DNA of 50,259 nucleotides, from positions 1 to 50,259 of the IMG/VR virus record IMGVR_UViG_3300013132_000072, one strand, 5' to 3'. Below, one piece after another: positions 32,622-39,063 of this stretch (position 1 is its first letter; each line of letters starts with the position of its first letter). The position numbers and the translations under genes were made by a program. Under the pieces are notes generated by a model that was not told the origin of the DNA, did no database searches, and saw only the letters and a program-made list of their open reading frames with translations. Source of the DNA: a virus.

Positions 32622-33181
32622 AAGTCGTGGTTTATGACGCTAGTTATTATGCTGGATGGGTAGGAAATACCTGGGTGGCTGGCGGCAGGCTTTATCGCGC
32701 GCTGCGCAAGGTAGATCTTGTAATTCCTGTTCTATTTTGGAGTCAGGTGTATTCCGAGCTGCAGAAGCTGCCAGATTTCAGCATTACCGATCTCCAATTC
32801 TGGTGCCACGGCTATCCGGGCGGAGTAGTGATCAATAAGGAAGCGGTCGCACACGACCGCATTGACCCGCGGCTTTGGAAGGGGATTGCTGCAAAAATTG
32901 CCCCTGCGGGGCGTGTGTGGTTCCGCTCATGCAGTACGTTCGCTCGTCGCCAAGGCCAGCTATTTGCACAAAATTTAGCAAATACCATGGATCGTCGAGT
33001 AGTAGGTCACACCTATCTCACGTGGGTGTTCCAGTCTGGCTTACACGAGCTGCGACCGGGGGAGGCAGTAAGCTGGTCTGAGATGGAGGGTGTTAGAGTT
33101 AGGAAAGATAATACTGTAGAGCTAAAGACATCTGGTCCCTTTGAGCCGAACACTGTCACATGCCTACATACTGACTTTTAA
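32618..33181 (+). CDS. Conserved-type protein with an HG...SC dyad, caspase-like peptidase candidate
   Basis: A 187-residue soluble protein. LQFWCHGYPGGVVI contains His64-Gly and VWFRSCSTFARRQGQLFA contains Cys105 preceded by a beta-strand-like VWFR. The order strand-His-Gly, about 40 residues, strand-x-Cys is the layout of clan CD (caspase/gingipain-like) cysteine peptidases. The later segments RRVVGHTYLTWVFQSGLHEL and RPGEAVSWSEMEGV look well conserved but are not assigned. No substrate is evident. It is co-transcribed with thioredoxin through an ATGA overlap. The peptidase reading rests on two short motifs. Confidence 0.5.
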   Translation: MKVVVYDASYYAGWVGNTWVAGGRLYRALRKVDLVIPVLFWSQVYSELQKLPDFSITDLQFWCHGYPGGVVINKEAVAHDRIDPRLWKGIAAKIAPAGRVWFRSCSTFARRQGQLFAQNLANTMDRRVVGHTYLTWVFQSGLHELRPGEAVSWSEMEGVRVRKDNTVELKTSGPFEPNTVTCLHTDF

Positions 33182-33192
33182 TAGAGGAAACT

Positions 33193-33594
33193 TTGAGCAG
33201 CCCGAAGCAGCCTAAAAAACTAACCACAGAGGAATGGGTTCAACTACTGCTAGACAACCAAGAAGAATGGCGAACCCGGCTGGCTTTCGTGGATGAGGAG
33301 GCCCGCAGAGTCTTTTTCAGTTCTGCCGGGCCTCCGCTCGATTCAAATCTGCAATTCGTTAGCGTATTTTTCTACGCAACCTACCTGTACAATTTCATAC
33401 ATGCACTAGTTTCTGACCCAGAAATCGGCGTTCCAGAGGAAGTTCTCAAGTACCACACTGAACTAGCTGTCGAGCTAGCGGAGTCTGCTTATGTTGATTC
33501 CGCAGCACACCTCAGGAAATCAACAAACCTTCTAGAGGACAGCGAGGGTCTGGATCCGGAGCTACGCATAACAATGAAGCGAGGAGATGCATGA
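33193..33594 (+). CDS. Hypothetical protein
   Basis: 133 residues from TTG 33193 with AGAGGA upstream. It is acidic and helical, with an aromatic hydrophobic segment (FVSVFFYATYLYNFIHALVS) that could be a buried helix or one membrane-associated helix. No family is recognised. An ATGA overlap joins it to the secreted protease gene. Confidence 0.6.
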   Translation: MSSPKQPKKLTTEEWVQLLLDNQEEWRTRLAFVDEEARRVFFSSAGPPLDSNLQFVSVFFYATYLYNFIHALVSDPEIGVPEEVLKYHTELAVELAESAYVDSAAHLRKSTNLLEDSEGLDPELRITMKRGDA

Positions 33595-34274
33595 GAGTAC
33601 TGCTAGCACTGGCTATGATTTTCGCTGTGGGCTGCCAACCCAAAGATCCGCTGTCGGCAAAAGCACTGGCCGAACAAAATATCTGGAAAATGCGGACACC
33701 CGAAGCAGAATGTACGGCCTTCCAGATTGAGCCAGATCTACTGGTCACTGCAGCACACTGCGTTAACTCAGACATCTTCCTATTTAAAAATGGTGACGAT
33801 GTTGTCCAGGGTAGCCTGATCGGCACCTCTCCCACAACAGATATAGCACTCTTCTACGCGCCAGGAGCTAATCGCCCTGGTTTTGTTGTTTCTCAGGCCC
33901 TGCCGGATAATGGCGAAAGCATGACTGCCGTTGGATTCCCGGCTCGTGTTTCAAATGGCTTTATCTTTGCGCGCGTAAAGATCATTAGCGTCACTAGCGA
34001 CGAGTCGGGCGGCAAGTACGCAATATCCCTCGGACCAGATGTTTGGCCAGGCATGAGTGGCGGACCACTACTAAATGACAAAGGCGAGGTCGTAGGAGTC
34101 GTCTCCAGTACCAGTCAGGTCATATTTGGTCCATCCAGCGACCCAACCAGCCTGCTGCGTGAGACTGGCAACTACGCAGTTGATCTGTATAACACACTCA
34201 TGGAAATTATTGCCGCAGCAAATAAAAAGGCCGCAGAGCCTGTGCCGGATCTGCAGCCAACCGAATCTGAATAG
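33591..34274 (+). CDS. Secreted trypsin-like serine protease, predicted lipoprotein
   Basis: A 227-residue protein with an N-terminal signal MRVLLALAMIFAVGC, a lipobox ending at Cys15, so export and lipid anchoring are predicted. The chymotrypsin triad is complete: VTAAHC (His56), PTTDIALF (Asp84), and WPGMSGGPLL (Ser156). Cys41 and Cys57 are placed for the conserved disulfide beside the catalytic His. Asp19 at lipoprotein position +4, and not +2, would favour outer-membrane sorting in a Gram-negative host. An exported protease may alter the host surface, block superinfection or help lysis; the substrate is unknown. Such genes are unusual in phages. Confidence 0.85.
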   Translation: MRVLLALAMIFAVGCQPKDPLSAKALAEQNIWKMRTPEAECTAFQIEPDLLVTAAHCVNSDIFLFKNGDDVVQGSLIGTSPTTDIALFYAPGANRPGFVVSQALPDNGESMTAVGFPARVSNGFIFARVKIISVTSDESGGKYAISLGPDVWPGMSGGPLLNDKGEVVGVVSSTSQVIFGPSSDPTSLLRETGNYAVDLYNTLMEIIAAANKKAAEPVPDLQPTESE

Positions 34275-34276
34275 AA

Positions 34277-34302
34277 AGAGGCCGGGGTTACCCGGCCTTC
34301 TT
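34277..34302. terminator. Bidirectional terminator between convergent genes
   Basis: GGCCGGG, GTTA and CCCGGCC, flanked by AAGA on the left and TTCTT on the right. It serves the plus-strand protease operon and the minus-strand kamA gene, whose stop codon begins at its edge. Confidence 0.82.
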
Positions 34303-35672
34303 CATGCTGCTCCAGCTGCTGCTACTGCGGCCTCTATCATGGCACGCCGCCTGTCCGGATCACCCCAGTCTGCTCTCACAGCCGGGTCTAGGGCGGCCAG
34401 TGGGTCGAAATAACAGAATTTCTCGCCAGGCTTTACACTCGGAGCAGCGTAGACGCTGATGCCGGTATTGCGATCATACAGCTCGAATGAGTGAGCGTCA
34501 CGCTTACCGCCACCTCCAGGAGCATCTACGACGAACACTGGCGTATTGAAGCCAGCAGTACTGCCGCGCACTCCCTTCTCGATCTCTATAGCCGTTGAGA
34601 CAGCTGTGCGCAGGTCTTCTGTGCCACGTACCAGGTCGTGCACATATACATAATAGGGATGAACGTTAATCCAGCTCAGTCGCTTGACAAGTAGCTGCAT
34701 CGTCTCAACGCTGTCATTTACGCCGCGTTGTAGTACGCTCTGGTTGCGAACAGTAACCCCGCGCTCCATTAACAGGTTGCATGCCCGTGCGCTAATTCCT
34801 GTTATTTCCGCAGGGTGATTAAAGTGCGTGTGGATCACCACTTCTTTGTGCAGCTGCCGGCCACGGGCTGCGATGTCGCAAATCGCATCGGTCCATGCAG
34901 GATCGGTCAGCACCTTCATTGGCTGGATTGCAAGCCCCTTCGTAGCATAGCGCCAGCGCCGGACATGTGGAATGGCCAGCAATCGCTCGCCAATCGCCCG
35001 CACCTGATCGGCGCGCAGCCGGTAGCTGTCACCGCCGCTCACAACAACATCCTCTACTTCGGGCCGTGACTCGATGTACTGGAAGATGCGTGACCAGCGC
35101 TCCTCGTCGGCCTTCAGACTGACCTTTTCTACCGTATCAGTGTCCAAGCCGACCGCGTAGCTGCGCGTGCAGAAGCGGCAATACACTGGACACGTATCAA
35201 GTGCTAGGAACAGCACTTTGTCTGCGTAGCGATGTGTCAGTCCCGGCACCGGGCTGTCGTCCTGCTCATGTAGCGAATCAAGCGTCAACATGGGATGGTC
35301 GGCCTCGAGCTGGCTGCCTACGGGCAGGAATTGCCGGCGAATTGGATCGGCATACGGGCTTGACCAGTCGATCAAGCTCATCAGGTACGGGCTGATGCGA
35401 ACGGCCATTGGAGCGGCGGCAAATCCAGCTTGCACATCTGCGATAAAATCCTCGGACACCAAGTCGCGTACTGCCGCCACCAGCCGATCTGCGGAGGTTA
35501 TCGCATTTTTTTCCTGCCAGGTGTGGCTTAGGAAGGCCGCCTCATCAATCTCGCTCCACGCTGGAATCGTCCGCCAGAACTCGTCCGTGCGCAGATTGCG
35601 GTGGTCCAGGGCTGATTCTGCAACTGCCGGCTTTAGGTGATTAATTCCGTCAAGGATTTGTAGTTTGCTCAT
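34302..35672 (-). CDS. kamA: Lysine 2,3-aminomutase (radical SAM, PLP)
   Basis: A 456-residue protein of full KamA length. The radical SAM motif is LDTCPVYCRFCTR (Cys161, Cys165, Cys168). The PLP lysine is in FVVDAPGGGGK (Lys390), and the two Asp residues that bind the lysine substrate in known aminomutases correspond to Asp346 (YYVYVHD) and Asp383. PGLTHRYADKVLFLA and EDVVVSGGDSYRL are further family blocks. It would convert L-lysine to beta-lysine. The shorter EF-P-specific relative EpmB lacks some of these features, so free lysine is the likelier substrate. It is the only minus-strand gene between 1 and 40222, typical of a horizontally acquired single-gene insertion. Confidence 0.94.
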   Translation of the reverse strand: MSKLQILDGINHLKPAVAESALDHRNLRTDEFWRTIPAWSEIDEAAFLSHTWQEKNAITSADRLVAAVRDLVSEDFIADVQAGFAAAPMAVRISPYLMSLIDWSSPYADPIRRQFLPVGSQLEADHPMLTLDSLHEQDDSPVPGLTHRYADKVLFLALDTCPVYCRFCTRSYAVGLDTDTVEKVSLKADEERWSRIFQYIESRPEVEDVVVSGGDSYRLRADQVRAIGERLLAIPHVRRWRYATKGLAIQPMKVLTDPAWTDAICDIAARGRQLHKEVVIHTHFNHPAEITGISARACNLLMERGVTVRNQSVLQRGVNDSVETMQLLVKRLSWINVHPYYVYVHDLVRGTEDLRTAVSTAIEIEKGVRGSTAGFNTPVFVVDAPGGGGKRDAHSFELYDRNTGISVYAAPSVKPGEKFCYFDPLAALDPAVRADWGDPDRRRAMIEAAVAAAGAA

Positions 35673-35737
35673 GCCTATTATTACAGGATTACCTATGGTT
35701 ATTGCTGTACTGTGGTAATGTCAAAAACGGGAGCTGT
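35673..35737. promoter_or_regulatory. Divergent intergenic region between kamA and the LFK-tag gene
   Basis: These 65 bases must hold the promoters of two divergent genes. On the minus strand a perfect TTGACA (35724 to 35719) could be a sigma-70 -35 box for kamA, but no good TATAAT lies 16-18 bases downstream. The same ten bases (TTGACATTAC on the minus strand) recur at 42181-42190, upstream of another minus-strand gene. Confidence 0.3.
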
Positions 35738-36061
35738 ATGACTTTTTCGCTTTTTAAGATTGCCGTTAATCCGTCGATGTCTAGCTACCTGGACGAGAGT
35801 GATACCCATCCTCGCTGGACGCCTCAATATGCGGCTCATGGGCACGGGCCACTCGCGGCCAAGAGAGGAGATCCTCTGCCGACTCCTGAGAATTTTGGGC
35901 ATATTATTGTTGCTCCTACCAAAGATGGAAAAATTAACTTTGAATATTTTGTCCGGAACTGCCCATATAATATTCTTGAACAGATGTTTGCCGATATTCC
36001 TGGGTTTTTAACGGATCCACATCACATAGATTTCATACAAAATATCTTAGATGGAAACTAA
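35738..36061 (+). CDS. Small protein with N-terminal LFK signature
   Basis: 107 residues from ATG 35738 with GGGAG close upstream. It begins MTFSLFKIA, the signature shared with the giant protein, the Nudix protein and the 49265 gene. The remainder (HPRWTPQYAAHGHGPLAAKR, HIIVAPTKDGKINFEYFVRN) is not recognised. It is followed after 12 bases by the LysM protein gene, so these two and the Nudix gene form one operon. If the signature is a virion-targeting tag, this is a packaged protein. Confidence 0.65.
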   Translation: MTFSLFKIAVNPSMSSYLDESDTHPRWTPQYAAHGHGPLAAKRGDPLPTPENFGHIIVAPTKDGKINFEYFVRNCPYNILEQMFADIPGFLTDPHHIDFIQNILDGN

Positions 36062-36073
36062 GAACTTAAACCT

Positions 36074-37783
36074 GTGATAGAGGAAAGAATAGAGCGGGCA
36101 TATTCGAAGCCATTTCTTTTTAGCGAGAAAAGCAGGCTGGCTATCGAGCATGGGTTGCATCCTTATTCTTATGATATCGGCGGCGAACATAAAATAAAAG
36201 ACTTGCATGCCAAAGTAAAAAGCATCTCTAATCAAATTGGAAAGCAATTTGATCCAAGAAAAGGCAACATAGCCGCTGCATTTTTTAAAGGGAATATGGG
36301 ACATACTGAGCGCTATCTGCGGTACGTGCTAAGCACTTCGCAGTACAAAACAAGAGTCGAAGAAAGGCCTGCTGACATAGCGAAGCGCATAGGCGTAAGT
36401 TTATCAGACCTAGTGAAGCTAAATCCTCAGCTAGCTAATGCTGCGACTGTGCCACCAGCTAGCACCATAAAGATCCCACCTATGCTAGAGGTAAAGCATC
36501 TCGACGAGAGTGCACTGCCCGACGCCGAGGCACTCTTCAGGTCGATCAATGCGATTAGCTCGCTTTTTGGTCGGAGTGCCGGCGTCGGTGGAGGTGACGA
36601 CATCGCACTCGAATGGCTCGCAAAGTGCAAAGGAAGTGCTAGCAGAGTGGATAAAGTCAAAAATCTAGCAGGGCTGGCCGACATTTACCATCAAATGCAC
36701 TTCACGCTACCGACAGCACCAAATGCACTCCATTCGCAGGCAGTGAATGGAAATAAAAATGCTATGAATTTTATGCGTAATTACCTATTATTGCGTGACT
36801 TTTCTCCCGAAAAAATAACAGAAGCCCAAGACCATGCGCGAGAATATCTAAATCTAAACATCGATATTGCTCAAAATCTAGAAACTATAGAGAAGCTTGG
36901 AGTTATCGGCGACCAACAATCTAAATTTATCAGGGTCGTTCAAATAATTTTGAATGCAGCTTCGGTCATAAATGGAGTTATGACTTATAAGAAGCATGCG
37001 GCACCAAAAGCACCAGAGCTGTTTAATTTAGATCATGAAATACTTGCAGGTCACTTGCGATTCCGCGTACTCAAGGACAAGGATCCCTATCACTTTACGG
37101 TTGGCGCAGACACAAATTGTTGTCAAGTTATAAAAGGAGCTGGAGAGGATTCAGCGGTACAATCATATGTAAATCCTCTGGCCGGAGTACTAGTACTGGA
37201 ATGCAATAAGGGCGGGACTTGGGAGACCGTTGCGCAGTCATACTTTCATTATGTACCGGCACAACAGCAGTATATTCTAGACAATGTAGAAGAAAATGCT
37301 GATATGACTAAGTACATGTCTAATACCTATGGCACAAATTTGCAGTCGATTTATGCTATATTTGCAAATGAAATAAAGAAAAAAATGCCTCATGTCAAAG
37401 ACATGGTTGCGGGAATGAGCTATTCAAAAATAGGAGAGACGGAAGCCTGGGAAACCGGATCCATGCCCAAAGATCCAAGGTATTATCACAAGCTGGATTT
37501 GACTTCCCAGCAAGAAGAAGAAGAAGAAGAAGAAGAGGAGGAAGATGAGGAAGATGAGGAAGATGAGGAAGATGAGGAGGAGAGTGAATTTGAGGGCTAC
37601 TCGGATTTTAGCCACATACAGCACTTAAACCTGCAATCGCCAAAGTTTGAGGTAAAGCCTCCGGTCGCCACCCCCGGCCTAGCGCCGGCGCCGAAGGCGC
37701 AAGAGGCTGAAAAGAAAGAGGCGCGATTCAGGAGGCTAACTCTGTTTAAGGCCGCATCAAATTCATTCCGCCTCTTCCGCTAA
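36074..37783 (+). CDS. LysM-containing protein with acidic low-complexity tail
   Basis: 569 residues from GTG 36074. Residues about 92-137 fit a LysM domain (RPADIAKRIGVSLSDLVKLN, then STIKIPPM), which usually binds peptidoglycan. Residues about 330-420 form a Cys-containing domain (FTVGADTNCCQVIKGAGEDS, VLVLECNKGGTWETVAQSYF, YILDNVEEN) whose T-x-CC-Q and V-A-Q-S segments look like an active or binding site, but I cannot name the family. A Glu/Asp run follows (residues about 481-505). The C-terminal end RRLTLFKAASNSFRLFR repeats the LFK-x-A theme. Possibly a virion protein that interacts with the cell wall. Confidence 0.7.
   Translation: MIEERIERAYSKPFLFSEKSRLAIEHGLHPYSYDIGGEHKIKDLHAKVKSISNQIGKQFDPRKGNIAAAFFKGNMGHTERYLRYVLSTSQYKTRVEERPADIAKRIGVSLSDLVKLNPQLANAATVPPASTIKIPPMLEVKHLDESALPDAEALFRSINAISSLFGRSAGVGGGDDIALEWLAKCKGSASRVDKVKNLAGLADIYHQMHFTLPTAPNALHSQAVNGNKNAMNFMRNYLLLRDFSPEKITEAQDHAREYLNLNIDIAQNLETIEKLGVIGDQQSKFIRVVQIILNAASVINGVMTYKKHAAPKAPELFNLDHEILAGHLRFRVLKDKDPYHFTVGADTNCCQVIKGAGEDSAVQSYVNPLAGVLVLECNKGGTWETVAQSYFHYVPAQQQYILDNVEENADMTKYMSNTYGTNLQSIYAIFANEIKKKMPHVKDMVAGMSYSKIGETEAWETGSMPKDPRYYHKLDLTSQQEEEEEEEEEEDEEDEEDEEDEEESEFEGYSDFSHIQHLNLQSPKFEVKPPVATPGLAPAPKAQEAEKKEARFRRLTLFKAASNSFRLFR
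37514..37582 (+). repeat. In-frame acidic microsatellite
   Basis: Seven GAA codons, two GAG codons, then four exact GAAGATGAG units (37541-37576) and two GAG codons. They encode ten Glu residues and then DEE repeats. The 3- and 9-base units allow length change by slippage without frameshift. Confidence 0.95.
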
Positions 37784-37828
37784 CCCGCGCTACACCCGCG
37801 CATAGCAGTCAAGCTACAGGTAACTCGC

Positions 37829-38245
37829 ATGAACTTTCAGTTTTTTAAACGTGCCAGCCCGGCACTAGCCGCCGGAGCCGCGATAGTAGCCAGCAGCACC
37901 GGCAGAATACTGCTCCAACTGCGCGCTCCTCATCTAAGCGCCGGTGGTACATGGAGCCTTGTAGGCGGTGGCATCGAACCAGGCGAATCACCCGAACAAG
38001 CGCTGTTTCGCGAAATCACAGAAGAAACAGGCGCCGTACTAGCAGGCAATCCCCAGCACCTGTACACCAATAAGAAAAAACACCTACATTACCTCAGCTA
38101 TCTGCTGCGCATCCCAGAAGAGTTCGAACCAGTAAACAGCGAGGAGTCCGCCGAGCACCGGTGGGTAGATGCAACCGATCTGCCGCAACCACTGCACCCA
38201 GGGATGAAGCCGTTGGTGCCAATCCTGTTGCGAATACTAAAATAA
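37829..38245 (+). CDS. Nudix hydrolase with N-terminal LFK-like signature
   Basis: A 138-residue Nudix protein. The Nudix box GGGIEPGESPEQALFREITE continues ETGAV, giving the full G-x5-E-x7-REUXEEXGU pattern that binds Mg and hydrolyses nucleoside diphosphate-linked substrates. It begins MNFQFFKRASPAL, matching the signature of the giant protein, which is unexpected on a soluble enzyme and would fit packaging into the virion. The substrate is unknown; mRNA caps, NAD, ADP-ribose and mutagenic nucleotides are all known for the family. It is last in its operon, before a terminator. Confidence 0.92.
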   Translation: MNFQFFKRASPALAAGAAIVASSTGRILLQLRAPHLSAGGTWSLVGGGIEPGESPEQALFREITEETGAVLAGNPQHLYTNKKKHLHYLSYLLRIPEEFEPVNSEESAEHRWVDATDLPQPLHPGMKPLVPILLRILK

Positions 38246-38263
38246 ATGCAATCTAACCCGGCA

Positions 38264-38295
38264 GAGGCCCGCGATCCGCTTGCGGGCCTCTTGTT
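38264..38295 (+). terminator. Rho-independent terminator after the Nudix gene
   Basis: GAGGCCCGC and GCGGGCCTC form a nine-base stem around a nine-base loop, followed by TTGTT. Confidence 0.85.
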
Positions 38296-38375
38296 GCATA
38301 CCCGGCAAAATACGGCAGACCGCCGGCCATAAAATGTAATCTAATCCAAGTTAGGTCAGAATTTTATTAGCAGTC

Positions 38376-38388
38376 GAGGTGATTTATT
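38376..38388 (+). promoter_or_regulatory. Strong Shine-Dalgarno placed for an ATT start
   Basis: GAGGTGA (38376-38382) is a seven-base match to the anti-Shine-Dalgarno sequence, spaced correctly for the in-frame ATT at 38386. No ATG, GTG or TTG in the frame lies within its range; the next in-frame candidates are TTG 38494 and ATG 38497, which lack such a site. Confidence 0.6.
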
Positions 38389-38820
38389 TCTAAGTCAAGC
38401 AATTCACAGTATCTTTATCGCGAAGTTGTCGTTGATCCCGTTATCCTATCTACCGTCTATCTCAGGAATGCCGCCTATAACATCAACGAAGTTGAGTTGA
38501 TGGAGGAGTTGAAGGAACTTCAGGATAGGTTGATCGCTAAGATTAAAGAGGTCATTGATACATGTCTGACTGAGCGGCAGCGGGAGGTGATGATACGGAC
38601 GTATTTAGAGCAAAGAACGCAGATGGAGGTCGCTGACATGTTGGGTGTTTGCCAGACCACCGTACATAAGATCATCAGCGGAAACATAGACTACAGCAAT
38701 GGCGGTCGCCGCTACGGCGGCGCGCTAAAAAAAATCAAGAAAATTTGCGAAACAGATCAAGAAGTCGTTCAAATCCTCACTCGCCTTGAAGAAATCAAGG
38801 GTGCGCTAAGCGACACATGA
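38386..38820 (+). CDS. Helix-turn-helix protein, probable ATT start
   Basis: 144 residues if translated from ATT 38386; 107 if from ATG 38497. The segment before the first ATG (SNSQYLYREVVVDPVILSTV, then YLRNAAYNINEVEL) is stop-free, well-structured protein sequence. The body has a sigma region 4/LuxR-like helix-turn-helix: LTERQREVMIRTYLEQRTQM, then EVADMLGVCQTTVHKII. A short C-terminal helical domain follows (EVVQILTRLEEIKGAL). Candidates are a small-terminase-like protein or a transcription factor; neither is proven. AUU starts are rare (infC is the known bacterial example) and usually mark translational control by initiation factor 3. Confidence 0.7.
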   Translation: MSKSSNSQYLYREVVVDPVILSTVYLRNAAYNINEVELMEELKELQDRLIAKIKEVIDTCLTERQREVMIRTYLEQRTQMEVADMLGVCQTTVHKIISGNIDYSNGGRRYGGALKKIKKICETDQEVVQILTRLEEIKGALSDT

Positions 38821-38846
38821 CCTAGATCAGGCAGCAATAAGCAGCA

Positions 38847-38881
38847 GACGCCCGCCCAAGATTCATTCCTGGGCGGGCGTC
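38847..38881 (+). other. Very stable hairpin after the HTH gene
   Basis: GACGCCCGCCCA pairs along all 12 bases with TGGGCGGGCGTC around an 11-base loop. It is placed like a terminator, but no T tract follows (CGATCTTACG), so it may act as an mRNA 3'-end stabiliser or a factor-dependent terminator. Confidence 0.6.
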
Positions 38882-38928
38882 GATCTTACGCAGGTCTGCT
38901 AAAAAAACTCTCGGCTGTCACTTAGGAT

Positions 38929-39010
38929 GTAACAAATGTTACCATGGCGGTCTGACCACCACCATGATACCCGGGAGACGAAAGCTACTGGAAGTCGCTT
39001 CATCGTCTCC
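38929..39010 (+). other. Structured leader upstream of the HNH gene
   Basis: Three successive hairpins: GTAAC-AAAT-GTTAC (38929-38942); CATGG..GGT-CTG-ACC..CCATG (38943-38966); and a long one at 38974-39010 with GGAGACGA/TCGTCTCC, AAGC/GCTT and ACT/AGT nested around GGA. They lie 54 bases before the HNH start codon. No known riboswitch, ribozyme or tRNA consensus was recognised. It could be a regulatory leader or part of a mobile intron-like element carrying the endonuclease. Confidence 0.5.
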
Positions 39011-39063
39011 TTACACCGAAACTACAGTCCACAAAACTGAGAATGGGAACAAGGAGAATCATT

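Noticed and set aside
34302-35672. Assigning the aminomutase to EpmB (EF-P specific)
   Set aside because: The length and both lysine-binding Asp residues fit free-lysine 2,3-aminomutase better.
38929-39010. tRNA or tmRNA gene
   Set aside because: No T-loop consensus, acceptor stem or CCA end could be fitted; no tRNA-like sequence was seen in any gap of the window.
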